The notes beneath the pieces were generated by a model. It was not told the DNA's origin, made no database searches, and saw only the letters and a program-made list of their open reading frames with translations. From NCBI GenBank assembly GCA_026182355.1, contig JAPFBL010000314.1:124001-188000 (forward strand): a stretch of DNA of 64,000 nucleotides, written 5' to 3'. Position numbers and translations under genes: made by a program. This document shows, piece after piece, positions 12,371 to 23,700 of the stretch; within the stretch, counting starts at the first letter, position 1, and every line of letters starts with the position of its first letter. Source of the DNA: Hermatobates lingyangjiaoensis (Eukaryota > Arthropoda > Insecta > Hemiptera > Hermatobatidae).

Positions 12371-13025
12371 AAAGACTCGTAATGGGTAGCACATGCCTTT
12401 ATTTATTGTTAATTTTAGCATAATTCATATGTTTATTATATATTCTGTCGTCGGCTCTGAAAACTATACTCCTGTAAACAGAGATATTTTTTCCTGCAGT
12501 TTCAATCCTATACTTTGTTGTAAATATATTGATAAAGTTCACATTGTTTTTTTTTTAAGCATAATCGTTATCGAAGATGTATAAAGTTTTACTGTATTCA
12601 TAGACGATAAGCTGAAAATGACTTAGTGCGTTGAAACGGCACTTTCTCTACATCAAGTTCTTCAACTCTTTATGTACCGCCTATTACTCTTTGATCCTTT
12701 GTTTCAATAAACCTTGTTGCTGAAGGCTCTCTCTTACCTACCATTATCCACACAGAAAACATATTCAAAACAATGCAGCATATTATACTCTCCATTTGTT
12801 TCCTTTGAAACCTCACGAAGCAGGGCCATAGATTTTTCTTTTCTTGAATTAGAGGTAACCTTTGTATTACTAACAATAGTGTTTGACTTCACCACAAGTA
12901 AATCTTAGTAATTATATACATTAGTTACCTTATTAAAAGTAGATATTTGTTCAACATCTGTTCTTTATTTGAAGCCGGTTAAACAAGCAAAGAAATTTTA
13001 TTGTATTGAATAAAATGTTTATATT
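12371..13025. other. AT-rich DNA, no feature seen
   Basis: Short frames without motifs. Confidence 0.5.
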
Positions 13026-13028
13026 AGA

Positions 13029-13197
13029 AACAGATAAACCGTCATACCTCGTAAGATGATCCAGGAGTTGGAGCGCTTTCGGAAGTTGTCCTACTCAGTA
13101 AACCTACTCAGTAGGTTTGTTGCGATCGAAGATGGACAACGTCCGAAAGCGCTCCAACTCCAGGATCATCTTACGAGGTATGACGGTTTTACCTTTT
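13029..13197. repeat. Foldback element, family H, copy 1
   Basis: Inverted arms begin AACCGTCATACCTCGTA at 13038 and end with the complement near 13190. A nested CCTACTCAGTA/TACTGAGTAGG inversion marks the centre. The same family recurs at 22860-23030. Confidence 0.85.
13119..13158 (+). ncRNA. Hammerhead-like module, family H
   Basis: GTTG, a 3-nt bulge, a TCGAAGA heptamer, T, hairpin GGAC/GTCC with AAC loop, GAA, self-complementary AGCGCT, C, CAAC. Helix I GTTG/CAAC pairs fully. The heptamer departs from CTGANGA (TC for CT). The sister copy at 22948-22987 has TTGAAGA. Confidence 0.45.
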
Positions 13198-13464
13198 TCT
13201 AATATAAATCATACTAACCTCAGTGGTATTAACAATATGCATGTATTGAATAAAATGTTCGTTTATGTGGAGACTTGTTCTTCGATGATGATTTCTTAGA
13301 AGACAAAAGTGTGCATTGAGAAAAATATATCCTACTACAATGGAAGTTATTTGACACTGGAAGCAATTTTAAAACAAGAAATTAATACTAAGCCATGCAG
13401 GACAGGTAATGGTTATTGAAATTTAGATTTGTGAAAAACATTGTGTTTGGTGTTGTTTTCCGAC

Positions 13465-13800
13465 GTCCACACTTTTAAGGGTTTCATCTTTTAGTACTGT
13501 TCTAGGAGTGCCAATTGTGACTCATTTATTATTTGGAACCCATTTTTGCAATAAGCGGGCCACTCACTTGCTGATTCTACATTGGGAGTCCTATATTTTG
13601 CCTAACTCAAGTGTATTTAGAATAGAGATCTTTAACGAGAATCTGACTAAATGAGGTATCGGTTTAAGGTTCTGTCCGAGGGATAACATGCCAGATTTGT
13701 TCACCTCACGCGTAAATAAATCGAGGCCACTATGAGAATCAAGTCCGGAATCTACCAGTGCAAAGGTGAGCACGCAAGCCACTGGACTACCATTCATTCT
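13465..13800 (-). repeat. tRNA-derived SINE, copy 1
   Basis: On the minus strand it opens with a tRNA-like head (A-box-like TAGTCCAGTGGCTTGCGTGC, B-box remnant). Next comes a conserved body ending GTGCCAAATAATAAATGAGCC-like sequence and a tail GTACTAAAAGATGAAACCC followed by TTAAAAGTGTGG. The same order of blocks occurs in the seven other copies in this window. Confidence 0.8.
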
Positions 13801-14369
13801 ATTAAATAGTCTCAATATAATAAAATCATTAAGTTCTTATGAACCTACTGTTACAGTAAATCAGGGAGCTCATGAGGTTTAGGAGTACACCCAGAAACCT
13901 CTAAATACTGATTGTACGAGGATGTTTCAAAAGATTTGGTATCATTTCACAATTTAAAGCAGAAGCAGTGTAAAATTTCAAAATCCATTAAATAATATAT
14001 CTTTATGTTATTTGTCTTTTTTTTACAGATAGAGTAATAAATGCCATTCACAGAAAGAGAAAAGGCGTTTTGTGGGTTGCAAACTTCAAGTTATGTTGAA
14101 GTTTGCAGCACACAAAAAGTTTGAGAAATTCTGCTCTATAATATTACTATAGAAAAATTATAATTCAGTTGTAGTAGGATTTTCTTCTGTTAATGAGGAT
14201 ATGTGAGAAGGGTCCAGCAATTACATTGTTTAACAGCCGGAACAAGAGCTCATTGTTTCTTTAAAACCCCTACTGCCTCAAAAGTGTACGATAACACTTG
14301 TCTTAAAAAATTTTAAGAAGAAAAATAAAATTTAAAAAAAATTTTATGGTTATTTTTGTATTGCAAGCT
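13801..14369. other. AT-rich DNA; short possible transposase start at ~14041
   Basis: A short + strand frame beginning at 14041 reads MPFTEREKAFC. This resembles the N-terminal start of some invertebrate transposases, but it breaks within about 25 codons. Nothing else is recognised. Confidence 0.3.
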
Positions 14370-14811
14370 ATTTATTTAAATTTCAATGTATCCTTTATCA
14401 AAAATACGGCTCAATATGTTTACCTAAGACTTGAATAGCTTTTCTTAAAAGTTCTCGAAATTTATCTATGGCTATATTAATTTGTTTTTGAGACAATTGA
14501 CTACATTTTTTAATGATCAGATTTTTTCAATGTTGAATTCATATGACTATCACGATTATATTCTTGACTAAGAATGCTTCGTGTATAGCTTTTTTTAATT
14601 CTCACAGTTTTTGGTCTTCCACTTCCTTCTTACATTTCTAAATTGTCAGTTTCTTTTAATTTTCTCAGCAATTTATCCCTTTTCTTCAATTCTTTTAGTT
14701 GAATATTTTGTCCTTCTTTTGAGGAAATTCTTTTAATCATCGCATGTCTCTATACCCTTTAACTAAGGAATAATGCAAAATAAATTCTTTATCCTCACAT
14801 GTGAAAGGCAT
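14370..14811 (-). pseudogene. Decayed Tc1/mariner-superfamily transposase, N-terminal half
   Basis: Translation from an ATG at 14811 (minus strand) starts MPFTCEDKEFILHYSLVKGY, then shifts frame several times. Recognisable pieces follow in the order expected for a helix-turn-helix transposase of the kind common in invertebrates. These are a KEFPQKK segment, an EGSGRPKTVRI segment (the GRPR hinge), an SQEYNRDSH segment (family pattern SQED.P.TH), and QLSQKQINIAIDKFRELLRK (family pattern QLT...K..R...CR.LL). Stops and frameshifts separate them. The catalytic DDE/D region is not present downstream, so only the DNA-binding half survives. The call is by remembered family pattern, not by alignment. 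Confidence 0.6.
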
Positions 14812-15382
14812 TTTAGAGGTTATATCAGATAGTATTTATAATAACAGATTTTTTAGGTAATAAATAATAAGCAAAAGCTCCGAAAAGAAAAAGGCAAACG
14901 AATAAAGAAATGTGATAATCAATGCAATTTTCATGAAAATTAAATTTATTTTAAAAGGTTGCATTGCGTTCAATGAAATTTTTGATAAAGTGTCCAAATC
15001 ATCATAATAATTCGCAATTTTTTTCCCATATAAATGTACTTTATTCATAAAAAACTGTATAGATTTACAACAAAATACTTCAAAGTTATAGCAAATGCTC
15101 CTTTTTTTGGTCAATCTTGTACTTTCGTATTTATTACTAACTTGACTACCCGTCACCCTTTGTGTCACTCAGAAATTATAACAATAGGTATTGAAATTAA
15201 TTCAGTGATAATTTTAATTGTAATGATTTTTATATGGCCCAAGCTTTTGATATAGTATATTTAACCTGATTCAAAATATATATACAGTAACTATATTTAG
15301 CAAAATAAAAATCATTGAAAAGTAAAAAAAAATAATTTATTTTATCATATAAATAAATAAAACATCAATTCAATACATTTGC

Positions 15383-15835
15383 ACTACTGTCATCAGCGAG
15401 CACGGAAGCCTCTGGGCTACTCTGGCTCCATGCCTTTATCTTATTACCAGTGTTTGTATTTCCCAAATTTTAATTTTTTTTTGTTACATTTATATATAAT
15501 ACATTTTCACTACTGTCATCAGTGAGCACGCTAGCGACTGGTTCCTCTGGATCCATGCCTTTACTTTATTACCACTGTTTATTTTATTCAAATTTTAAAT
15601 TGAAAATTTTTTTTGTTACATTTATTTTTAATATACTTGTGTCACTGTCGTCGTCGAGCACGCAAGCCAGTAGGCTAACCTGGCTCCATGCCGTTAGTTT
15701 ATTAACAGTGTTTATATTACGCAAATATTAACTTTAAAAAAATTGTACATTTATATATAATACATTTCCACTACTGTCATCTGCGAGCACGCATGACACT
15801 TGCTACTCTGGCTCCAATTTTTGGAATATAGTGAT
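15383..15835. repeat. Four tandem ~129 bp units each holding a SINE-head-like segment
   Basis: Units begin TACTGTCATC or a variant at 15385, 15511, 15643 and 15772 (spacings 126, 132, 129). Each contains GAGCACGC, AAGCC...GGCTA and CTGGCTCC. This is the reverse complement of a tRNA-like A-box region as found in the SINE heads here (compare 34458-34500 on the + strand). The rest of each unit is AT-rich with TTGTTACATTTATATATAAT. So part of a SINE head seems to have been captured into a tandem array. Confidence 0.75.
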
Positions 15836-17539
15836 GATTTTCTTTTATTTAATATTATTCAAATAGTAAATAATATATATTTAATTTCAGGTCTCTACCT
15901 TCACGGAAAATAGGTGAACAAAGAAACAAACTCACAAACTTTATATATAGGAATTACTTCAGTTGTGCAATAAATGAAACCTATCATATGTCATAGGTTT
16001 AAAGCTGCAAAACACTGTTTAAGACTAAATTTTTACATATGTTAATTTTAAAACTTATTACCTTTATGTTTTAAAGCTTTGTTTGTTAGTTTTAGGACCC
16101 TTATTATAGACTATCATTTGTCGTCCTTGGTTTTATCTCACTGATGTTTATTAGAATACGGATTACTATCGAGTAGCTCATGTCGCATACTCAAACAACT
16201 TTACGTTCTCTCGAAGTGTTAGCGTTAAAAAAGTTTTTTAATCTCCCCCAAGGTGGTCAGATTCAAAACTGCAAACTACAGTACTAAAGACGAGCACGCT
16301 GTTTGTTAGATCGTACCTGATTTCTTTTCTTTTAAGAGTAAAATAATTTGAAAACACTTATTGTAAAGTACCTAAATGATAAAGGCTTACATTTTGTGTC
16401 CTTCATGACTTGAATACAGATAAATTTTACAATGCTTAGATGATTATATAATAAAACTGGTCCATATTAGATAAACTGGCCCTGTATAATATTAGATAGC
16501 CGTAAGTTGTTAGTTTAAGATATTTTTTTAAAGCTTTTTGAGCCTTATGTAGCTTTCATACAGCCGAAGCAGCTGATGATAATAGAGAAACAGTGAGAAG
16601 TGGTATATTATTATTGAGACTTTGGTAAACTTGAATATAATGAAATATTAAAGACAACATAAGAACAGGACTAGCTTCATTTACGGAGTGTAACTTATCA
16701 TTCGTTATAATCATAAAAATTAGTCATTAGTTTGAATGATGATGAGAATTTATGTTTAATTTCTAGAGAATTTCCTTTTCTTTTTTCCTTTTTTCTTAAT
16801 GTGATTATTTTAAAAAGTAGTATTCATCATTTAACTTTTATAATTTTTTGTATAATTGATATAATCTAATACTATTTTTTTATAATTATTATTACGTAAT
16901 AACAGATGTTTGAATCAATGAATACTACCCCATTTTCTTTATTTGTGATTGAAGGAACTACATGCAGAATGAATGACACTATAACCTTTCATTAACAAAT
17001 TAGAAATTAGTTCTTTGTGTATAATGTGTAATTGAAATACCCACATTATAGCAATAATGGTGTAAGTTGTAAAACACAAAATTAATTGTAGAATACAAAA
17101 CTGCTGAATTGTTTTATAAATAATTACGCCAGTGTCGAGAAAGTTGGAAGTAAATTAATGCAGTGAAGATTAACAGAAGAAAGTCTTTGTGCACTCCACT
17201 CTGGCTTGCCTCAACCTTTCAAGCCTCCGCTCCTTCATCAAGCAATTCGCTCTTACTTAATCTGTTTAATCCTTTGAAAAGCCTGTAAAGGAATCCTTTT
17301 GAAGTAAATTTCTTTGAAGTACTTTTTAATGAAATAATAAGCTGATATGAGCTATTTTAAGGAAAAACCATATAAAATGTTTCTTTGTATATTTGGATTC
17401 GCATTTTATGTTTCCTATTATAAGTTAAGCAAACTGAGAGAATATTTTCTGTTAATTTGCTATATTTTATTATCAAAGTCAAAAGGACTCAACTATTGCA
17501 TCGGAACGAAAGATTAAGAGCACAGTAAGATACAAAGAT
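15836..17539. other. AT-rich DNA, no feature seen
   Basis: About 1.7 kb without recognisable repeats, RNA genes or coding frames. Confidence 0.55.
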
Positions 17540-18110
17540 CATATTCAGGTTTCTACAAACTGTATAATAACCATTGTCATGTTTGAAAACTCTTTAATAG
17601 AATACCTCGACATTATAGAAGACAAGGAAACAAACAGCATATTCATGCTTCTGAAAATTGTATAGCAGAAGACTGGCAATGAGACAACATATTTATGTTT
17701 CCAAAAACTCTTTAATTGAAGACTCTAACATTATAGAAGGCTGGAAAACAAACAACATATTAATGTTTCTGAAAACTATATAATAAAATGTACAAAATTA
17801 TAGAAGACTAGTAAACAAACGAACTAGCTAAAAACTATTTAATAATGACTCCTACATTATAGAAGTTATAATGTATTTCTACAATGTTGTTATGAGAAAT
17901 GTTAAATAGAATACTAGCAAGCAAATAACACATTGATGTTTCTAAAAATTGTTTAATAGAAGATTACAACATTATAGAAGACTAGCAAAAAAACAACGTA
18001 TTCATATTTCTTAAAAATGTATAATGGAAGATTGTGACATTATAGAAAACTAACAGTCAAAACAACATATTTATTTTTATAAACACGGTGCGTGCTGCAA
18101 CAATCGATTT
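17540..18110. repeat. Degenerate tandem repeat, ~65 bp period
   Basis: Repeated loose units contain TTTAATAGAAGACT, ACATTATAGAAGACT and AACAACATATTTATGTTTCT. About eight units can be followed. It is strongly diverged. Confidence 0.7.
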
Positions 18111-18290
18111 TACAAACTGTCAGATAGCTATTTAAAGATAACATAAATAACGCATAGATATTTCAAAAAACACAGAACAGAAAATATGTACGCTATACTT
18201 AACAAACAGTTGGACGATTGAAGTAAGGGATAAAAAACATTTTAAGTTTTAAAATCAAAACTATGAAAATTAAAGGAGAAGTACTGTTCT

Positions 18291-18600
18291 TTAGTACTGT
18301 TTCAGGGGCGGCAATTGTGGCTTATTTATTATTTGGCACCATTTTAGCAATGAAGGAGCCTCATTACCTGTTGATTTTACATTGAAAGTCCTAAATTTTG
18401 CCCTAAGATAAATGTATTTAGAATAGGACTCTTTAACGAGTTTGTGGAATCGTTCAGGATCGGGACCTTACGGTTTAACATCCTCTACGAAGGACGATTT
18501 TGCTTAGATTTATTCATAAATAGAAGACTAGAATGGGTATTGAACCTTGGATCTGTCTGTCCGTAAAGGAACACGTTGTCATTGTACTAACCTGTCCCAT
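18291..18600 (-). repeat. tRNA-derived SINE, copy 2
   Basis: Same block order as the other copies. On the minus strand the tRNA-like head lies at the 18600 side (with the B-box-like GGTTCAATACCC at about 18540) and the CAAATAATAAATAAGCCAC body lies near 18320-18340. Confidence 0.8.
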
Positions 18601-19437
18601 TTTCCATAAATATCAAAAGATGTTATTAAGAACTGTTTTTTATCTTACGCTTATGAAAGAAACGGAATATTTTTTAAAACTTAAGCATCAGCGAGTTAAC
18701 AACAGATAGTTAACAAAGAACGTAATGATTCACCTTAGGATTTGAGATCATCAAGGAACTCAGAGATATTGATTAAATGATGACTGGTAAATATGAATGA
18801 GTGAGGATACAGGAGAAGAAAAATACTTTTACTACGAAAAATTAAAGTAACTAATAATATTAACATAATATTTAAGGAACGAATAATTAAAACATATGAA
18901 GACAAATAGATTACTACTACACTACACTACAGAATAAATTCGATTAATAACGACTTGTTAATTTTTGTTTTTTTTTTATTTAAAGATAGTTTTTATTGTT
19001 CTTGTAAATTCTTCCAGCTGATTGATTTTTGTTAATAATTATTAAAATATTTCTGAGAATCTCTTGAGCAAATATGCCATTCAAGAAAATAATCTTATAT
19101 AAAACCTAGAAGAAAGAGAAGTTGATGAAAAGAGAAGTGCAGCTAGAGGGAGTAGAAGAAAGACAGCTGGAAAGTTAAAGAGATGGAAGAAAATCTCGCG
19201 TTTAACATAAGAAATCAAAAATAACAGCAATTCTAAATGAGAAAACAAGAATTCTAAGAAAAACTGAACTACGGGCTAACAGAGAATGACTGCTCGTCAA
19301 AAGTAACAAACTGAGGTCATCCTGACAACACTGTCCCCATAGTGATAGACATGTATGACTAACCAAATCCGTAGATCAATTTCCGAATTTCCCAGACAAA
19401 CTGAATAATTTCTGGGTCTCTTTGTGAATGAAATTTT
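18601..19437. other. AT-rich DNA, no feature seen
   Basis: Nothing recognisable. The right end may belong to the retroelement fragment that follows. Confidence 0.45.
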
Positions 19438-20125
19438 ATTGGCTTTTAGATGCGGCAGTGTGGAATTTGCTGTAAGAGAGTTACAGATCTATCTTGTTCG
19501 AATTTCTTACTGGGTCAGAAGCGAGAAACTTAAAGTCAACCTAGCAAAGCATCCACATACAATTCAGTAAAAGAACAACCAAGCAACCTCCTCCAGTCTT
19601 TATTCGTAGCCAGTTGATACCTTACAAAACCCAGGCTAAATACTTAGGTGTAATAATCGAGAGCCGGCTCACATTTAAAAATCATCTATAAAATAGATAT
19701 AAATTAGATCTGGCTCTAATGTCAAGTTTGTACCCTATCCTGAAGTCAAAGAATACTCCACAGGTAGTAAAGGACCTCATTTATAAGATCGTAATTAGGG
19801 CTAGCATGACTTACAGATGCCTGACATTATTACAAACCGCAAGAGCTAATAAAATATCATACTGATAGTTCAAAATAAATGTGCGCGCCTTGGTATGCCA
19901 GAAATATGGATATTCAAAGAGACTTCAGATTTGAATCAATTGACGAATTCACAAATAGACTGGTTACCCAGTCGTGGGACACGAAAATCCCACCTCATCC
20001 AAACCCCCTTGCCTAGGGGGAAAATCCCTAAGAATTTCCTAACTACATCCATCGTAGAGGTTGTTGTTAAAATAGAAAGTCAAACTCTTCGTAGACTAAC
20101 AACTCGACTCAGGGAGAACAAATGA
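19438..20125 (+). pseudogene. Non-LTR retrotransposon reverse transcriptase, C-terminal part, decayed
   Basis: Conceptual translation with frame corrections gives LAFRCGSVEFAVRELQIYL, then a segment ending EKLKVNLAK, then KYLGVIIESRLTFKNHL. After a stop comes LALMSSLYPILKSK, then a segment ending LIYKIVIRASMTYRC. These match in order the conserved end of Jockey-like reverse transcriptases: the region after the FADDTA box, the LK.N..KT motif, the KYLGV.LD..L.F..H motif, and the thumb segment ending IRP...YG. In-frame stops (for example after HTIQ and after KNHL) and frameshifts show it is dead. The catalytic ADD box itself is not recognisable. The longest open remnant is 19895-20125. The element is truncated at both ends. 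Confidence 0.75.
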
Positions 20126-20754
20126 CCACAAAATAATATATACCAGCAAACCGAAAAAAAAACAAGTACAGACATTTACTTACTGACTCCACAATCACAG
20201 TGTTACTATATTTCAGCTGTAGTAGGTCCATGACCTAGAACTGCTAATTAAACATGCATTACAGAGCGCGTAAAGAATCGTTGTTTGTTGCTCATACTGA
20301 TAGAATCAGGAGTGAATCAAACTATCAAACTATCTGATCAAACTATGATCATTTAATGTAAAAAACACGCCTTTAGAATATCAAAAATTATTGATTTTGA
20401 AAAGAAATATTTATGAATCAACCCATTAACGACTTTACATCAATGAAAAGAGCAGTAACCCATTAATTGACAGCCGCTACCGACTTTTACAAGAAAGACA
20501 AATGGCAGGTGTCTTACGTATAAATAAACGGACTTATAAAAAGAATTCCTCAAGTTATCTCTTATCCAATAATTTAACAAGATAATGCATTTATATCAAA
20601 GTTGTTGAGCGACTAATATTTACAAAGAATTAAAGGACTTTTTTAAAAGTTACGTCAAAAGCCAACTTACAAAATTTCTTCTTTATTCCATTTTAATTAC
20701 TGTGAATTTTATATATATATATATATCACACTATATATAAACTACATTGACATA
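20126..20754. other. AT-rich DNA, no feature seen
   Basis: Short (TA)n at 20710-20725. Nothing else recognised. Confidence 0.5.
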
Positions 20755-20840
20755 AAGAACACACAGAAATGAAACAGAAATTCACTACAGTGAGTGTTGT
20801 GAGCTTCTGTTTCATTTCTGAGTGTTTATGTTTAAACTAA
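20755..20840. repeat. Short foldback with family C-like arms
   Basis: ACACAGAAATGAAACAGAA at 20761 is complementary to TTCTGTTTCATTTCTG at 20806. The arm sequence matches what lies downstream of the family C modules near 45910-46200. The module itself is not preserved. Confidence 0.7.
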
Positions 20841-20886
20841 TTTATGTCAAAGTAGTTTATTTAGTTCGTTGAATCGTTTCATTTAA

Positions 20887-20892
20887 TTAGAA

Positions 20893-20927
<35 letters not shown>
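20887..20927. repeat. (TA)n microsatellite
   Basis: Pure TA tract left of the family F foldback. Confidence 0.95.
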
Positions 20928-20928
<1 letters not shown>

Positions 20929-21011
20929 TGATGTCCTTTTCTTGACCAACTGTTCATATATTTTTTGAGATTTATTGAGGGTTTTTGGTCTAATATTCAA
21001 AAAATTTCGTT

Positions 21012-21049
21012 GCCAACGTTTCGATATATATTTATATCTTCTTCAGGGC
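21012..21049 (-). ncRNA. Hammerhead-like module, family F, left arm, intact
   Basis: Minus strand: GCC, CTGAAGA, A, hairpin GATATA/TATATC with an AATA loop, GAA, ACGT (self-complementary), T, GGC. The heptamer and GAA match the hammerhead core. Helix I is GCC/GGC. Confidence 0.68.
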
Positions 21050-21261
21050 TAAAAACATTCTTACATTTACTTACATAAACATACTTCTCAGGTAAACAAA
21101 TTTATATCTTTGTATTTTCTAAACATTATTAAAACAAACTTAAATATAAAAATCTATAGTTTTACCATTGTAATTTTTCAATTTTTGTTGACCATGTACA
21201 TAATAGCAAACAGTAGACCAGTTTTGTTGAAATAAGTGTGCTAAATGTAACAATGTTTTTA

Positions 21262-21299
21262 GCCCTGAAGATGATATAAATATATATCGAAACGTTGGC
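21262..21299 (+). ncRNA. Hammerhead-like module, family F, right arm, intact
   Basis: GCC, CTGAAGA, T, the same 6-bp hairpin, GAA, ACGT, T, GGC. It differs from the left-arm copy only at the extra base after the heptamer (T instead of A). Confidence 0.68.
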
Positions 21300-21621
21300 A
21301 ACGAAGTTTTTTGAATATTAGACCAAAAACCCTCAATAAATCTCAATATATATATATATATGGTACTCACTCTCCTCCTGGCCTCAATCAGTACTATTAA
21401 TTTTTTTCTCCTATTATTAATTTTATTTCAGCATTAAATTTTATACTTATTTTATCACACATTGCTTTCTTCTTTTCTGCTTCTATTATTTTCAGTTTGC
21501 GTTTTTAGTTAGTTCTCTCTCTTTAGATAGTTACTCTTGAGCAAGGCAGCCAGGAAAGGGCACTCGTGTTTGTCGCATTCGACAGTTCGCTCAAAAGCTG
21601 CGTCTGCTCGCAGGAGTACTT

Positions 21622-21655
21622 CTACCTGATTACGACGCTAGTCGAAATATAGTAG
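21622..21655 (+). ncRNA. Hammerhead-like module, family C (one core change)
   Basis: CTAC, CTGATTA (G8 changed to T), C, hairpin GAC/GTC with a GCTA loop, GAA, ATAT, A, GTAG. Helix I CTAC/GTAG is perfect. Confidence 0.55.
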
Positions 21656-21754
21656 TGAGTGTTATATGGCTTTATCTATGTTTTTCTCTTTTTCTATTGA
21701 GTTATATATATATGAATTAAACAGCACAATAAACAAATATGTATTAATTACAAT

Positions 21755-21790
21755 GCTCTAAGGCCTTTCGTTACAACATCATCAGAGAGC
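21755..21790 (-). ncRNA. Hammerhead-like module, family G, best-preserved copy
   Basis: Minus strand: GCTCT, CTGATGA, T, hairpin GTT/AAC with a two-base loop, GAA, AGGCCT (self-complementary), T, AGAGC. Helix I (GCTCT/AGAGC) is 5 bp and perfect. The heptamer is the exact consensus, and GAA plus A15.1 are present. This is the clearest case of the module in the window. It still has one extra base after the heptamer and no loop in helix III. Confidence 0.7.
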
Positions 21791-21822
21791 TAAATGACCA
21801 AACAATCAGTTTGGTTTATTTA

Positions 21823-21856
21823 GCTCTTGATGATGTTGTACGAAAGGCCTTAGGGC
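21823..21856 (+). ncRNA. Hammerhead-like module, family G, right arm, C3 deleted
   Basis: GCTCT, TGATGA (the C of the heptamer missing), T, short hairpin GTTGTAC, GAA, AGGCCT, T, AGGGC. Helix I still pairs over 5 bp with one G-T wobble. Loss of C3 should inactivate it. Confidence 0.5.
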
Positions 21857-21910
21857 ATTGTAATTAATATATATATATCTGTTTATTGTGGTTTTCAATT
21901 CATATATTAT

Positions 21911-22859
21911 ATCAAGAGTTATTGTTGATTAATAATTTATATACACATATATGAAATGGTGAAGAGAATAGAACATGGAGCAAACAACAAAACTGACTGC
22001 AGTATTTCAACCTCATCTGAATATAAATAAATTTAGTGAAAACGATCTACGATTCGTGGTACTAATACCTTCTCAAGTAGATAAAATTAGAAACCAAATA
22101 CCTCTTCATTAAAGATAAAATAAAACATATGGATTCATATTCATCGGTGCATAACACTGATTATGCAAATTATTAATGTTGGTAAGACATTATATTTATC
22201 CGTTTTGAAATATTTTATCAAAATAATGAAATAAATATGTTGGGAAGTTTTTTTACATTTTATAGAAGAGAAAAGTAGAACTTGTAAAAAAAATGAACAA
22301 CTAAAAATAACAGAAAACCAGTTTCAACTAACAAACCATATAAGGGAAGGTGAACGTAGTAAATAGCGTGAACAGTTGTTTGACATTTAATGATTTCACT
22401 CAGGGAAATTGACTACCGTGATAAATATAGCAACTCTAAAATGTTGATGTACATAAACTACCATTTACTGTACCATTATACTGCAGTGCGTTTGTTTTAA
22501 ACTGATAATAAATCATTATAACAACTATGAACAGTTTGTTGATTTTATCTCTTAATTTTAGGAGTGATATCAAGAGACTTATTCACTCCTGATCAATAGT
22601 TTCTAGGGTTAATTACACCCTGATAACTAACCAACAATCTGTAAAATACATCACCATGACTTGCTCAGCTTGTTACTTGTTTATACCATCCGGGTAGAAA
22701 TGATTTCCAAAAATTGACAAAGTAGACACACTTGAATTATATCTGATAACATATGCTGTTTTAATATTATATTTATGTACCGTTTGTAAAAACCGTAGTC
22801 GTACCCATTGACGTAATCTTTGAACGAGTATAGTTTTGGTGATTTATATTATTAATGTG
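21911..22859. other. AT-rich DNA, no feature seen
   Basis: No recognisable element or coding frame. Confidence 0.5.
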
Positions 22860-22895
22860 GTAAACCGTCATACCTCGTACAATGATGTTGGAGTC

Positions 22896-22934
22896 GTTGG
22901 AGCGCTTTCGGATGTTGTCATCTTCAATCTCAAC
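22896..22934 (-). ncRNA. Hammerhead-like module, family H, left arm
   Basis: Minus strand: GTTG, AGA bulge, TTGAAGA, T, weak hairpin, GAA, AGCGCT (self-complementary), C, CAAC. C3 of the heptamer is T. Confidence 0.42.
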
Positions 22935-22947
22935 TGATTGCGAACGA

Positions 22948-22987
22948 GTTGCGATTGAAGATGAACAACGTCCGAAAGCGCTCCAAC
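22948..22987 (+). ncRNA. Hammerhead-like module, family H, right arm
   Basis: GTTG, CGA bulge, TTGAAGA, T, hairpin GAAC/GTCC (imperfect), GAA, AGCGCT, C, CAAC. Same architecture as 13119-13158. Confidence 0.42.
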
Positions 22988-23279
22988 GACTCCATCATTG
23001 TACGACGTATGATGGTTTGCCATATTAATAATCTAAATCATACTAACCTCAGTGGTCATAATAATATGCATGTATTTAAAGTATTGATGGTTCAGCTACG
23101 TTGCCATATTGACTTGAAGTTAAAACTATTCAACTTTAGCAAAGCATTGTTCTTTATCGAGTGTGTTTTTTGAAAGGGCATTCATTAAATAAACTATCTT
23201 ATCTTATTAATTTTTACTTGCTGGTCGATTTTGTGACACATCTTCAATAGGTTTTGTTTGGTGTCCTACTTAAATTACA

Positions 23280-23700
23280 GGCAAGCAAGCGAGGTGCTTC
23301 TGACCAGGCAATCACATAGAACAACTACATTTTGGCTATAAATCACCCTGAGGAGATTGCCGGTTATTTGAATGCACCTGGTGGTCCTTGAATCCTTGGA
23401 CCACCGAATATATCCGCGCACTATAGTGCACGACGTACTAGCAGTTCCAGACCAGAGGCCTTCTACTGCTTGATTACTGTACTACTATAACTTGGAATGT
23501 CAGTAATTCATGTCAGATATTAAGTTTGTCTGTACAGTAATGACGTCGTATTTGCGTTTGTTGTCCCTGAGTGGCAACTACGTACGACGGCAGCCTCGGG
23601 TAGAGACTTCATTCGCACTCCTGGAGGCACTAAGTATGGGCTGGCAGGATACTGTCAATCAGGCTCACATTAACCACCGACACTCTACTGTTGATGACTA
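23280..23700. other. GC-richer island, possible conserved noncoding DNA
   Basis: Markedly less AT-rich than its surroundings and free of the repeats seen elsewhere. No frame longer than about 63 codons and no splice-consistent exon could be argued. It could be regulatory DNA or an old exon. Confidence 0.3.

Larger units (their letters stand above)
20967..21346. repeat. Foldback element, family F
   Basis: Arms of about 85 bp (TGAGATTTATTGAGGG at the left end, its complement at the right end) flank about 210 bp of unique spacer. Each arm has an intact hammerhead-like module pointing outward. (TA)n tracts lie beyond both ends. A related element is at 52420-52790. Confidence 0.9.
21710..21910. 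repeat. Foldback element, family G
   Basis: Inverted arms: ATTAATTACAATGCTCTAAGG from about 21742 on the left, and its complement to about 21870 on the right. The centre is near 21805. (TA)n sits on both sides. Confidence 0.88.
22860..23032. repeat. Foldback element, family H, copy 2
   Basis: AAACCGTCATACCTCGTA at 22863 is nearly complementary to TACGACGTATGATGGTTT at 23001-23018. The interior matches 13029-13197, including CGCTCCAAC motifs in both arms. Confidence 0.88.

Noticed and set aside
14041..14130. MPFTEREKAFC frame as a transposase start
   Set aside because: Too short, breaks after about 25 codons, and no following motif was found.
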